A program made the position numbers and the translations under genes. 52,458 nt of DNA. Origin: Nitratiruptor sp. GTDB lineage: Bacteria; Campylobacterota; Campylobacteria; Campylobacterales; Nitratiruptoraceae. The stretch covers positions 1 to 52,458 of the forward strand of contig PUXW01000020.1 of assembly GCA_009659925.1 (NCBI GenBank), in the 5' to 3' direction. Position 1 is the stretch's first letter; each line of letters starts with the position of its first letter. The notes beneath the pieces were generated by a model. The model worked only from the letters and a program-made list of their open reading frames with translations. It had not been told where the DNA came from and ran no database searches. Shown here piece by piece: positions 44,823 through 52,458 of the stretch.

Positions 44823-46106
44823 TTACTTGAGGTTGAATCCCCGCTCGCCGTGGACCGCCTCGTCCAGACCCATTACCTCGGTCTCTTCATCGACACGACC
44901 ACCTCCAGTTACAAGGGAGGAGATGAAGTAGACCACCGCTGTGGCTACGGCGGTATAGATCATTGTGACCGCCACCGATTCGAGCTGAACCAGCATCTGG
45001 GCCGCCCGATCCCCGTTGTCCTTGAGGGGGCTGCCATCCCAGGCCAGGTTTTGCAAGGCGAAAAGACCTGTGGCCAAAGCTCCCCAAAGCCCTGCCAGGA
45101 AGTGGACTCCAAAGGCGTCGAGGCTATCGTCGAACTTGAAGATCTTCTTGAGATAGGCCACCCCGATGAAGCCGACTACGCTTCCTCCAATACCGATGAT
45201 CAGCGCCCCCATCACATCGACGAACCCGGCGGCTGGGGTGATGGCAACCAATCCGGCGATAGCCCCAGTAGCGGCTCCCAGGAGGGTGGGCTTCTTGTAG
45301 ACGATCCACTCGATGATCACCCAAGTCAGGGCACCTACGGCGGCGGCGAAGTTGGTCATGAGGAGGGCGCTTCCAGCCACTCCGTCGGCGGCAAACTCAC
45401 TCCCTGCGTTGAATCCGAACCATCCAAACCACAAGATCGCGGCGCCAAGGGCCGTGAGGATGACGCTGGAAGGGTGCATCGCCTCTTTGGGATAGCCCCG
45501 TCGCTTTCCAAGCATCAAGGCCATGATCAATCCTGCCAGTCCTCCGTTCATATGGACCACCGTTCCCCCTGCAAAGTCCAGGGCTCCATCGTTGTAGAGG
45601 AAGCCGCCACCCCAGACCATATGGGCGATGGGTACATAGACGAAGGTAACCCACAAGACGACGAAGAGCATCCAGGTCGAGAATTTGAGGCGCTCAATGA
45701 CCGAACCGCTAGCGATGGCGACGGTAATGGCGGCAAAAGTCCCCTGGAAGGCGACGAAGACAAATTCGGGATAGGTACCGCTCAAGCTCTCGGTTGTAAT
45801 CCCTTTGAGGAAGATCTTGCTCAAATCCCCGATAATAGCTCCATCCCCGCTGAAGGCCAGGGAGTAGCCCCACATGACCCAGACGATGGAGCCGAGTACA
45901 TAGGCCATGAAGACCATCATGTAGGTGTTGAGGATGTTTTTGGCCCGGGTCATTCCTCCGTAGAAGAGGGCCAATCCGGCTGGGGTCATGAACATGACGA
46001 AGGCTGTGGCGACGATCATCCATGCGGTATCCCCACTATCGAGCTTCTCCTCTGCCATTGCCAGGGAGGGGAGAAGGAGGGGGATGCTCAAGAACCACCT
46101 CTTCAT
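44823..46106 (-). CDS. amtB: Ammonium transporter
   Basis: A 427-aa channel with an N-terminal signal (MKRWFLSIPLLLPSLAMAEE) and about 11 transmembrane helices. Visible family motifs are TAWMIVATAFVMFMTPAGLALFYGGM, GGTVVHMNGGLAGL with the first pore histidine, WFGWFGFNAGSE and AFGVHFLAGLWGALATGLF with the second pore histidine. The start is ATG 46106 after AAAGGAGGT; the upstream open frame overlaps the divergent promoter and gene and is not used. The next gene encodes PII. Confidence 0.96.
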   Translation of the reverse strand: MKRWFLSIPLLLPSLAMAEEKLDSGDTAWMIVATAFVMFMTPAGLALFYGGMTRAKNILNTYMMVFMAYVLGSIVWVMWGYSLAFSGDGAIIGDLSKIFLKGITTESLSGTYPEFVFVAFQGTFAAITVAIASGSVIERLKFSTWMLFVVLWVTFVYVPIAHMVWGGGFLYNDGALDFAGGTVVHMNGGLAGLIMALMLGKRRGYPKEAMHPSSVILTALGAAILWFGWFGFNAGSEFAADGVAGSALLMTNFAAAVGALTWVIIEWIVYKKPTLLGAATGAIAGLVAITPAAGFVDVMGALIIGIGGSVVGFIGVAYLKKIFKFDDSLDAFGVHFLAGLWGALATGLFALQNLAWDGSPLKDNGDRAAQMLVQLESVAVTMIYTAVATAVVYFISSLVTGGGRVDEETEVMGLDEAVHGERGFNLK

Positions 46107-46133
46107 GCTACCTCCTTTGAAGTTTATGGGACA

Positions 46134-46168
46134 ATTGTAGAATAAAGTGGCGCCGTTTGTTGTATAAT
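46134..46168. promoter_or_regulatory. Divergent promoter region of amtB and the NtrC-like gene
   Basis: The minus strand has TACAAT (46134-46139), 28 nt before the amtB ATG. The plus strand has a perfect TATAAT preceded by TG (46163-46168), 32 nt before the NtrC-like ATG at 46201. No clear sigma-54 -24/-12 pair was found, although the amtB-PII pair is often nitrogen-controlled. Confidence 0.5.
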
Positions 46169-46200
46169 TATTGAACAATACCTCTTCCAAAGGTGTGGCG

Positions 46201-46911
46201 ATGGAGTTCGTAGCCCGCTCGCCAAAGAGCCAAAAAGTGCTCAATACCCTCCGGGTGAGTGCCAACTTGCCAGTCAACATCCTCGTCTGGGGCGAAGAGG
46301 GGACCGGGAAGCGGACCCTGGTGGAGGAGGTCTTCAAGGATCTGGTTCCTGTGAGTGTCGATGAAGTGGATGGAGCTTTGGAGGGGGAGCTCTACCACAT
46401 CTACGATCTCCACCGCTGTGGCGATCCCAAACGGCTCTTGGAGCGGCTCAACGGGAAGCGAATCATCGCCACCGCCAATGACTATCGCGAAGTCTACGAA
46501 GAGCTCTTCCCCATCATCTTGCACCTTCCCCCTCTCAAGGAGCGCCCCGAGGATCTAGAAGAGCTGACCAGACGCTATGTCCAGGAGGCGAAGCGGGACT
46601 TTCAGTTGGAAGACTTCGTTTGGGAGATGGAGCCCGATCTCTCCAAGAATGCCATCTCCCTCAAGCGCTCCATCTTCACCCAGGCGGTCCTCTCCAGCCT
46701 CAAGGAAGAGGAGCTCATGCAGCTTTTGGAGCGGTTTTTAGGGGAGCGGTTGGAGGAGGGGTACAAGCAGTTGCTCTATCTCTTCGAAGTACCCCTCTTC
46801 CGGGCCGCCAAGCGGCGCTACCGCAGTACCCTCGCTATCTCCAAAGCCCTCCAGCTCAACCGGGCCACCGTGACCAATAGGCTCTTGCGCTACAAGGAGC
46901 TCATAGAATGA
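46201..46911 (+). CDS. Truncated NtrC-like (sigma-54 activator family) regulator with Fis-type HTH
   Basis: A 236-aa protein that looks like an AAA+ sigma-54 activator without its receiver domain. It has Walker A WGEEGTGKRTLVEEV, ILVWGE before it, a degenerate Walker B/sensor region (YDLHRCGDPKRLLERLNGKRIIAT), the LPPLKERPEDLEEL motif of the family and a C-terminal Fis-like HTH (RRYRSTLAISKALQLNRATVTNRLLRYKEL). The GAFTGA loop needed to contact sigma-54 is missing. It therefore probably acts as a DNA-binding modulator or an antagonist. The start is ATG 46201; it is divergent from amtB. Confidence 0.8.
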   Translation: MEFVARSPKSQKVLNTLRVSANLPVNILVWGEEGTGKRTLVEEVFKDLVPVSVDEVDGALEGELYHIYDLHRCGDPKRLLERLNGKRIIATANDYREVYEELFPIILHLPPLKERPEDLEELTRRYVQEAKRDFQLEDFVWEMEPDLSKNAISLKRSIFTQAVLSSLKEEELMQLLERFLGERLEEGYKQLLYLFEVPLFRAAKRRYRSTLAISKALQLNRATVTNRLLRYKELIE

Positions 46912-47569
46912 AGGGGAGTTCGATGTGGACCCCTCCCTCCTTGCGTGGGGAGTAGATGAACTCCTCTTCCCCCAGCTCGATCTCCCGATCGGCGACGATA
47001 TCGATGGCGACGATCTGGTAGCGCCGCTTCTCGATGAGCATCGTCTCCCCTGTTGCCATTTTGATGACGATCTTGATCTGGGGAAGACCTCGAAGCTGTT
47101 TGAAGATCTTGTTGAGGAACTGGAGGAAGCGGTTGATGTTGATCTTGAACTCGGGGATGGAGGCGTCATATTCCCGGAGGATCTTGGTCTCGTCCCCCAG
47201 ATTGGTGTTGATGGCGATGTCGACCAGGGTGAAGATGTTGGCCGGCTGGAGGTTGTGGGAGAGGTTCTTGTAGCGTTTGTTGCACAAACTCTTGTGGAGG
47301 ACGAGTCCGATCACGTCGCTGTTGATGTAGCCCACATTGAGGGCGCAAAAGGTGGAGTGACCAATGGTCAGCTCCAGGAGGGTCTGCTTGAAGCCAAAAG
47401 TCATGGAGGCATGGGAGACGGCGAGGTTGAAGAGCTCGCTCTTGTCGATTTTGGAGAGGATGTACTCCCCTTCGTCGTTGTACTCCAGGACATTGCCCTC
47501 GGAATCGAAGAGGATGAAGGGGTCGATGCTGTGTTCAAAGAAGAGGCGGTAGAGTTGGTGGTCGATCAT
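46901..47569 (-). CDS. PAS-like sensory protein of unknown function
   Basis: A 222-aa soluble protein with a PAS-like N-terminus (LFFEHSIDPFILFDSEGNVLEYNDEGEYIL), a middle alpha/beta region and a C-terminal part suggestive of an incomplete kinase-like domain (NPHINRFLQFLNKIF-type helix, MATGETMLIEKRRY). No phospho-acceptor histidine box, HATPase N-box or HTH is visible. The C-terminal 11 bp overlap the convergent NtrC-like gene, and a 4-nt overlap links its start to the preceding gene. A sensory role is inferred from the PAS pattern only. Confidence 0.6.
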   Translation of the reverse strand: MIDHQLYRLFFEHSIDPFILFDSEGNVLEYNDEGEYILSKIDKSELFNLAVSHASMTFGFKQTLLELTIGHSTFCALNVGYINSDVIGLVLHKSLCNKRYKNLSHNLQPANIFTLVDIAINTNLGDETKILREYDASIPEFKININRFLQFLNKIFKQLRGLPQIKIVIKMATGETMLIEKRRYQIVAIDIVADREIELGEEEFIYSPRKEGGVHIELPFIL

Positions 47570-48033
47570 ACCTTAGCCCATCCATGAAGCTTCTTGGCGG
47601 TGAGGTAGAGTTGGCCTTGGCTTTCGATGGGGTTGATGGCCACATAGTTCAGGTCCACCAGAAACTGGGTCATGGCGTCAAGCTCCTCGGGAGCGATCTG
47701 AAATACGATATCCCCAGCGTTTTTCGTCATCCGGTAGACCTTGCGGAAGAATTGCTCCATATCTTGGAGGCGGTGGATGTCGTAGTCGATGAAGATCGTA
47801 TCGAAGTGGAGGGAGCGTTGGTTGTAGCGCTCTTTGCTCTCTTCGATCCGGCGCACCTTGGCTGGGAGATCCTGGATCTGTTGGTAGATCGAATCGCTCA
47901 AGGCCGCGATTTCTAGATAGTGGCCAGCCTCCTTGCAGAAAGTTGCCAGCTCCTGGGAAGTGGGGCGATCCTTGGCAAACTGGTAGACTCTCACTCCGGG
48001 TAATTGGGGGATGATGGCGAAAAGTTCCCTCAT
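47566..48033 (-). CDS. Methyltransferase-like fragment (C-terminal half of a Rossmann fold), unknown
   Basis: A 155-aa protein. The C-terminal half reads like the second half of a class I methyltransferase (FDTIFIDYDIHRLQDMEQFF, VYRMTKNAGDIVFQI, YLTAKKLHGW), but the N-terminal SAM-binding glycine motif is absent. The start is ATG 48033 after GGAGGAG; an open frame upstream lies inside the laccase-domain gene. It overlaps both neighbours by 4 nt. It may be a non-catalytic partner; I cannot name a substrate. Confidence 0.5.
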   Translation of the reverse strand: MRELFAIIPQLPGVRVYQFAKDRPTSQELATFCKEAGHYLEIAALSDSIYQQIQDLPAKVRRIEESKERYNQRSLHFDTIFIDYDIHRLQDMEQFFRKVYRMTKNAGDIVFQIAPEELDAMTQFLVDLNYVAINPIESQGQLYLTAKKLHGWAKV

Positions 48034-48695
48034 GCACTCCTCCAGATCAAGGATGCGAACCGGCCCGTTCGCCCCTCTCGGCGGTATGAGTAGTAGTTGG
48101 GATTGCAGCAGGTGCAAATCCCATAGTCGTAGTATTGTACGCCAAAGTAGCTCAGTTGATCCTTGATCATCCCTTTAATGTCCAAAAATCGGTCCCGTTT
48201 AATGTATTTAGCTTCCACTTGGGCGAGGATTTCAGGGCCCACCTCGTAGCAACAGCTCCCAATCCCAGGGGCGATGATCCCCCGGATTTGATGGGCCTTG
48301 AAATCGTCGACAAGTCGTTGGAGGGCTTGGGCCACGATCTGGCCCATCGCTCCGGCCCGACCGGCGTGGAGGGCGGCGACAACTTTGCGCTTCTCGTCGA
48401 AGAGCAGGACGGGGTAGCAATCGGCACTCATGACGGCCAAGGGCAGGTTGGGGCGATCGGTGATGATCCCGTCGCACCGGGGGGGAGGGGTGGCAAGACT
48501 TTGGACATACTCGATTCTGGTGGAGTGGATCTGATCCATGAAGATGGCTCCTGGAACTTGAGCCATCTCGAAGAGGCGGCGCCGGTTCCTGGCAACCACC
48601 TCGGGATCGTCACCAACGTGGAAAGCGATGTTTAATTGGTGATAGGGGGAAGTGCTCCATCCACTCCATCGGTCGCTTATAAAATGGTGTACCAT
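48030..48695 (-). CDS. pgeF: Laccase-domain (YfiH/PgeF) multicopper-type purine nucleoside enzyme
   Basis: A 221-aa protein of the YfiH/PgeF family, which acts as purine nucleoside phosphorylase/deaminase or edits cell-wall amino acids. It has the family features SPYHQLNIAFHVGDDPEVVARNR, MDQIHSTRIEYV (His), SADCYPVLLFD, LHAGRAGAMGQIV and GIGSCCYEVG. The start is ATG 48695 (MVHHFISDRWSGWS), because the family requires the segment before HVGDD; this makes it overlap the GH114-like gene by 86 nt, an unusually long overlap. The ribosome site is weak. Confidence 0.85.
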   Translation of the reverse strand: MVHHFISDRWSGWSTSPYHQLNIAFHVGDDPEVVARNRRRLFEMAQVPGAIFMDQIHSTRIEYVQSLATPPPRCDGIITDRPNLPLAVMSADCYPVLLFDEKRKVVAALHAGRAGAMGQIVAQALQRLVDDFKAHQIRGIIAPGIGSCCYEVGPEILAQVEAKYIKRDRFLDIKGMIKDQLSYFGVQYYDYGICTCCNPNYYSYRREGRTGRFASLIWRSA

Positions 48696-49899
48696 GCTCT
48701 CGTTTCTCTTCTTGCTCCTCGTAGAGGAAGATACGCCCAATAGGGATATGGCTTTTGGCGATGCGATCGTAACCGCGCTTGATCTCATAAGGGCCAGGTC
48801 CAACCCACTCCTGCAAGAAGGTGTCGTAGACCCGTCGGTCTAGATCGAGGGTAAGATCCTCTTGGGAGACGAGGACGAAGCCCTTTTCGAACTCACGCCG
48901 ATAGCCCCAGTCAAACCGCTCGATCTCTCCCTTGGGCGCTCCCAGATCCTTGGTGAAGTAGATGGCGTCTTGTTCGAGGGAGCGGTCGAAGGGGACCTCG
49001 GTATAGCAGATCGCCTGGAAGAGTTTGGCGAAGGCGTAGTTGTAGTGGATCACCTCCCGTGGAGTCTTGGCCTCGTAACCAGATGGACTCTCCACCAGTT
49101 TGGGGGCGGCATAGTTGTTGTAGACCATCTGCTGGACTTTGTGCTCTTGGACCAGCTCGTCGAGCTCCTTGAGGTAGGTGTAGGTATCGTGGATCGAGGG
49201 ACCAAGGGGGAAGTAGACGGTATAGGGGGTCGTCTCGTAGCGTTGGCCCTCGATAGTGATGGGCTCTTGGCGTTCGTTGGCGGTGGAGATGTAGCTCTCA
49301 CTCATGTCTAGATCCACCGCATCCAGGAGGATCGGGTTACGAAAGGCCTGGTTGGAGACGATGAGCAACCCCTTTTGACGTAACTTCTCGTAGAAGTCCC
49401 GGATACACTCTTTGTAGGAGGTGTCGGGATGGATCAACTCGAAGTAGGCTTTGACCTCTTTGAACTCAGGTTCGTTGAGGAACTCTTCGTTCCCCCAGTC
49501 GAAGAAGATCCCCTTGAGTCCCCGTTGCTCACACTCTTGGACCAGGTAGTTGATCCGTCTTTCCCGGAGCTCCTCGTTGCACATGTCGTAGTAGTAGTCC
49601 CCTTCGTCAAGGATGTGGCCTTTGGGGTTGAGGATGTAGCCCTTTTCCAAGACCCAGCGGTCGAATTCTGAGGCCTGATCCTCATAAAAACCGGCAAGCC
49701 ACTGGTAGGTGATGGGAGTCTCATAGTCGCTGATATCGATCCGGTCGATATCCCCAAAAGAGCCAAGTTCGACGATGCGAAAATCCTTGGCCCATTGGAG
49801 CTGATCCGAATTCCAGGGATAGATACCGATATACTCGCCCTTTTGGGCAAAGGCCAACTGGACCAAAAGGGCAGCCGCTAACAATACTCTTCCGCGCAT
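48610..49899 (-). CDS. Secreted GH114-like glycoside hydrolase-type protein
   Basis: A 429-aa protein with a signal peptide (MRGRVLLAAALLVQLAFAQK) followed by a TIM-barrel-like domain: EYIGIYPWNSDQL, IDRIDISDYETPITYQWLAGF, RGLKGIFFDWGNEEF (putative acid/base Asp) and LLIVSNQAFRNPILLDAVDLDMSES. This resembles the GH114/TM1410 group (endo-alpha-1,4-polygalactosaminidase-like). The substrate is unknown and catalytic identity is not proven. The start is ATG 49899 after AAGGAG, overlapping the dtd stop. The 3' end overlaps pgeF by 86 nt. Confidence 0.6.
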   Translation of the reverse strand: MRGRVLLAAALLVQLAFAQKGEYIGIYPWNSDQLQWAKDFRIVELGSFGDIDRIDISDYETPITYQWLAGFYEDQASEFDRWVLEKGYILNPKGHILDEGDYYYDMCNEELRERRINYLVQECEQRGLKGIFFDWGNEEFLNEPEFKEVKAYFELIHPDTSYKECIRDFYEKLRQKGLLIVSNQAFRNPILLDAVDLDMSESYISTANERQEPITIEGQRYETTPYTVYFPLGPSIHDTYTYLKELDELVQEHKVQQMVYNNYAAPKLVESPSGYEAKTPREVIHYNYAFAKLFQAICYTEVPFDRSLEQDAIYFTKDLGAPKGEIERFDWGYRREFEKGFVLVSQEDLTLDLDRRVYDTFLQEWVGPGPYEIKRGYDRIAKSHIPIGRIFLYEEQEEKREHGTPFYKRPMEWMEHFPLSPIKHRFPRW

Positions 49900-50345
49900 C
49901 AAAACTCCTTCGTGTCGAGAATAATCGTCACGGGACCGTCGTTGACGATTCCAACCTCCATCATCCCCCCAAAAACGCCGGTTTGCACTGGAACTCCTAG
50001 GGATTGGAGGGCATCGATGAAGGCTTGGTAGAGCTCTTTGGCCCCAGAGGGGGCCATTGCTTTGTGAAAGTCGGGGCGGTTCCCACTCTTGATGGTTGCA
50101 GCCAGGGTGAACTGGCTAACCACGAGGGCCTCCCCCCCAATGTCGATCAGGGAACGGTCGAAGCGTCCCTGCTCGTTGGGAAAGATCCGTAGTTTTGCTA
50201 TCTTGGCCGCAAGCCGAGTGCTCTCCTCGCTGGTATCGCCCTCCATGACGCCGAGGAGGATGTTGATCCCCCGGCCGATCCGGGCGACCTCTCTATTATC
50301 GATCGAAACCCACGATTGTGTGACTCTCTGAACGATGGCCCGCAT
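49899..50345 (-). CDS. dtd: D-aminoacyl-tRNA deacylase
   Basis: It removes D-amino acids and glycine from mischarged tRNA. The 148-aa protein has MRAIVQRVTQSWVSID, the SQFTL motif with threonine and the cross-subunit GPVT motif in NDGPVTIIL. The start is ATG 50345 after AAAGGAGG. It is divergent from the phosphoribosyltransferase and shares its promoter region. The stop overlaps the GH114-like start by one base. Confidence 0.94.
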   Translation of the reverse strand: MRAIVQRVTQSWVSIDNREVARIGRGINILLGVMEGDTSEESTRLAAKIAKLRIFPNEQGRFDRSLIDIGGEALVVSQFTLAATIKSGNRPDFHKAMAPSGAKELYQAFIDALQSLGVPVQTGVFGGMMEVGIVNDGPVTIILDTKEF

Positions 50346-50370
50346 GCTCCTCCTTTGAGCGAGCTGTGTT

Positions 50371-50378
50371 ATTATAAT
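50371..50378. promoter_or_regulatory. Overlapping divergent -10 boxes of dtd and the phosphoribosyltransferase
   Basis: ATTATAAT contains TATAAT on the plus strand (50373-50378), 17 nt before the phosphoribosyltransferase ATG, and TATAAT on the minus strand (50371-50376), 25 nt before the dtd ATG. Only one of the two may be occupied at a time. Confidence 0.5.
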
Positions 50379-50395
50379 ACAAAAGGAGGTAACCT

Positions 50396-51043
50396 ATGGT
50401 TTTCCAAGATCGATTGGAAGCGGGCAAATTCCTAGCCCAGATGCTCCAGGAGTTCAAAGGGGATCCCGAGACCATCGTCGTCGCCCTGCCCCGGGGTGGG
50501 GTGCCGGTGGGCTATGTGATTGCAAAGGAGTTGGGGGTGCCTTTGGATATCTTCTTCGTCAAGAAGATCCCCTCCCCCTACAATCCTGAAGCGGCCATCG
50601 GGGCGGTGAGTGAGAGCGGTCAGGAGTATCTGAATGAGCGGGCGGTGATGATGCTCGGGGTCTCAAGGCCCTGGATCGAGGAGCAAATCGCCAAGATCAT
50701 GGAGCAAATCGCAAAGAAGCGGGCCCTCTATCGCAAACCCCGCCTGCCCGTAGCCGGTAAGCGGGTGATCCTGGTAGACGACGGGGTTGCGACGGGAGCC
50801 AGCATGTACCTGGCGGCCAAGGCCCTTAAAAACGAAGGGGCCAGGGAGGTAGTCATCGCGACCCCTGTGGCCCCTCCCGATGCCCTGGCCCTGTTGCGAG
50901 AGGCGGCAGATGAGGTGGTGGTAGCCCAAGTGCCCAGGGATTTCATGGCGGTTGGCCAGTACTATCGGGACTTCCACCAATTGGACGATCAGGAGGTCAT
51001 GGCCCTACTCGATGCCGCGCAGCGTGAGGCTGGCCAGCCCTAA
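50396..51043 (+). CDS. Phosphoribosyltransferase family protein
   Basis: A 215-aa protein of the type I PRT fold, with the PRPP-binding loop VILVDDGVATGAS (about residues 122-134), the start LEAGKFLAQMLQEFKGDP and ALPRGGVPVGYVIAKELGVPLD. Family members of this subtype are often unassigned; no nucleobase specificity is visible. The ATG follows AAAGGAGGT. It ends 39 bp inside the convergent DUF218 gene, the longest convergent overlap in the window. Confidence 0.85.
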   Translation: MVFQDRLEAGKFLAQMLQEFKGDPETIVVALPRGGVPVGYVIAKELGVPLDIFFVKKIPSPYNPEAAIGAVSESGQEYLNERAVMMLGVSRPWIEEQIAKIMEQIAKKRALYRKPRLPVAGKRVILVDDGVATGASMYLAAKALKNEGAREVVIATPVAPPDALALLREAADEVVVAQVPRDFMAVGQYYRDFHQLDDQEVMALLDAAQREAGQP

Positions 51044-51751
51044 ATACTCGTGCAACGCGAGGTAGCTGGTTTGCAAACTCCCCATGTTGGGCAAAAGGGC
51101 GATGGGGTTTGGCTCCTCGTCGATACGGTAATCGGTGGGGGAGGGGTGGATCGTGAAGCCAAAATGGCGAAAGAGCCGCCAGCTCCGGGGCATGTGGTAG
51201 GCGGAGGTGACGAGAACGATGGTGGGCTCGGCCTTGAGGCGCTCGAAGAGGGTCCGGGTATATTTGGCGTTTTCGTAGGTGTCCTTGCTGGCTCCCTCGA
51301 TGAGGTAGCAGCCAGGAGCCAGATGGTCGCAGGGGCGAAAGGGGAGGTTGAGGGCTTGGACGATCTGCTGGATGCTCGCCCTGGCCCACTCCCTCTCGCA
51401 ACCGCTGTATACCAGAGCCAAGCCGCGGCGGTTGGCCTCCATGAGGCCCCACAAGAGCCGTTTAGTGCCTGAGGGGGTTAGGGGAAGATTGGGAGCTCCA
51501 GCGATATCCCCTCCCCCCAGGACCACCACCGCTACGGGATCTTGGGAAGGTTTGGGATAATTCGCCCTTTCCAGGGGATCCATGAGGATTTTGGCCCCGA
51601 TGGAGCTGGCAAGCAGCCACAAGAGGAGGGCACTGGCAAGCAGGAGCCTCCTGGCCTGCGCGATCCAGAGGGCCAGAGCGAGCAGGAAGAGGATGATAAG
51701 GCCTGGCGGCAGGAAGAAGGCATTGACCAGCTTAGAAAGGAGGTAGATCAC
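51005..51751 (-). CDS. DUF218 family (ElyC/YdcF-like) membrane protein
   Basis: A 248-aa protein with two N-terminal membrane helices (about residues 12-32 and 35-55) and a periplasmic or cytoplasmic DUF218 domain carrying VAVVVLGGGDIAGAP, YSGCEREWA, SKDTYENAKYTRTLF and LVTSAYHMPRSWRLF. ElyC-like members contribute to envelope biogenesis, possibly lipid-carrier metabolism. The start is GTG 51751, overlapping the purM stop by 4 nt, and its 3' end overlaps the phosphoribosyltransferase. Confidence 0.85.
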   Translation of the reverse strand: MIYLLSKLVNAFFLPPGLIILFLLALALWIAQARRLLLASALLLWLLASSIGAKILMDPLERANYPKPSQDPVAVVVLGGGDIAGAPNLPLTPSGTKRLLWGLMEANRRGLALVYSGCEREWARASIQQIVQALNLPFRPCDHLAPGCYLIEGASKDTYENAKYTRTLFERLKAEPTIVLVTSAYHMPRSWRLFRHFGFTIHPSPTDYRIDEEPNPIALLPNMGSLQTSYLALHEYLGLASLTLRGIE

Positions 51752-52458
51752 GCCAGTTCGACTCCGGGGCTGCCTGGCACCAGCTCGCCGATGGGATAGC
51801 CATCGCTCCGTTGCAAAACCTCATCCACATCCTCGGGGGCAACCACCAGAACCATGCCGACCCCCATGTTGAAGGTGCGATACATCTCCTCCTCGGCTAC
51901 ATAGCGTGCGATGAACTCAAAAATTGGCAAGGTCTTGATGGCCCCTTTCTCCACCCTGGCCTTGAGGTTGTCCGGCAAGATCCGGGGGAGGTTCTCGACG
52001 ATGCCTCCTCCCGTAATGTGAGCGAGGCCTTTGATGTGGGGCTTGAGCCGTTTGTAGTCGCGCACATAGATTCGGGTCGGCTCCAGGAGCACCTCGATGA
52101 GGGGGCGCCCTTCAAACTCTTGGTCCAGCTTCATGCCAAGTTTTTCGAAGAAGAGCTTGCGCACCAGGCTATACCCATTGGAGTGGATGCCAGACGAAGG
52201 GAGGGCGATCAGCCGGTCCCCAGCTTGCAAGGATGGACGCTGTTCCAGCTCTTCCCCCTCGGCGATCCCAACGGCGAAGCCGGCCAGGTCGAAGTCTTGC
52301 TCCTGATACATTCCAGGCATTTCGGCGGTCTCGCCGCCAATGAGGGCACATTCGGCCTCCTGGCACCCCTTGGCGATCCCGGCGATCACCTGGGTGGCTT
52401 GCTCCACGTCGAGTTTGCCCGTGGCGTAGTAATCCAGGAAGAAGAGGGGTTCGGCAAA
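51748..52458 (-). CDS. purM: Phosphoribosylformylglycinamidine cyclo-ligase (AIR synthase), 3' part
   Basis: The C-terminal 236 residues of PurM, which closes the imidazole ring in purine synthesis; the 5' end is beyond the right edge. It has FFLDYYATGKLD, the Gly-rich IGGETAEMPGMYQ, LPSSGIHSNGYSLVR and ITGGGIVENLPRIL, all family hallmarks. It is the second purine gene in the window, besides purB. The stop overlaps the DUF218 start by 4 nt (GTGA). Confidence 0.95.
   Translation of the reverse strand, partial: FAEPLFFLDYYATGKLDVEQATQVIAGIAKGCQEAECALIGGETAEMPGMYQEQDFDLAGFAVGIAEGEELEQRPSLQAGDRLIALPSSGIHSNGYSLVRKLFFEKLGMKLDQEFEGRPLIEVLLEPTRIYVRDYKRLKPHIKGLAHITGGGIVENLPRILPDNLKARVEKGAIKTLPIFEFIARYVAEEEMYRTFNMGVGMVLVVAPEDVDEVLQRSDGYPIGELVPGSPGVELA

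Noticed and set aside
46140-46170. Sigma-54 promoter (GG-N10-GC) for amtB or the NtrC-like gene
   Set aside because: TGGCGC is present near 46148, but the expected GC at the right spacing is missing; ordinary -10 boxes are present instead.

Overview
This 52 kb window is a bacterial chromosome segment carrying the replication origin. It most likely comes from a member of the Campylobacterota (Epsilonproteobacteria) with unusually high GC content (roughly mid-50s by eye). The reasons are: dnaA flanked on both sides by clusters of TGTGAATAA-type DnaA boxes (a bipartite oriC as known from Helicobacter); the order dnaA-dnaN-gyrB followed closely by queF; the run ksgA-rnj-kdsD-rluB; ThyX with a dGTPase-like HD enzyme; class I NrdA and NrdB; and RNase J with a basic N-terminal extension. 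DUF505, a DUF1931 double-histone-fold protein and an archaeal-type peroxiredoxin are families I associate with thermophiles, so a warm vent-type habitat is plausible but inferred.

Layout. 1-0.85 kb is AT-rich and decayed, with a frameshifted BRO-N (phage antirepressor) remnant containing an octamer tandem repeat. 0.85-5.7 kb is a stress-type operon read leftward: YfdX, histone-like DUF1931, HdeD/DUF308, DUF505, peroxiredoxin. 5.7-13.3 kb is a tightly overlapping leftward operon: gyrB, a degenerate GGDEF-EAL membrane protein, queF, a glycine-zipper lipoprotein, a two-subunit fumarate reductase/succinate dehydrogenase with unusual cofactor residues, and a CRP/FNR regulator. 13.3-16.6 kb is dnaN, oriC2 (AT-rich stretch, TAG trios, DnaA boxes, 16-bp palindrome), dnaA, oriC1 and ruvC.

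16.6-24.9 kb holds a DUF481 outer-membrane protein, thyX, dgt-like, a HAD phosphatase, typA with three downstream genes (two unknown membrane proteins and a nitroreductase), and a split YeeE/YedE sulfur-transport pair. 24.9-36.4 kb holds pckA, ferredoxin:thioredoxin reductase catalytic chain, pcm, a nitrilase-family hydrolase, nrdB, a LOG-family protein, a YpfJ-type metalloprotease, msrB, nrdA, purB and a pseudouridine synthase. 36.4-44.4 kb holds two tandem membrane microproteins, rlmN, an orphan nucleosidase, hisF, nth, ksgA, rnj, kdsD, rluB and yjbQ. 44.4-52.5 kb holds amtB-PII, a truncated NtrC-like regulator, a PAS-like protein, a methyltransferase-like fragment, a laccase-domain protein, a secreted GH114-like protein, dtd, a phosphoribosyltransferase, a DUF218 protein and the 3' part of purM.

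The genome is strikingly compact: most same-strand neighbours overlap by 1-20 nt, and seven of eight convergent gene pairs overlap at their 3' ends. From dnaA leftward nearly every gene is on the minus strand, co-directional with a fork leaving the origin. To the right the strands are mixed. No tRNA, rRNA, CRISPR array or intact insertion sequence was found.
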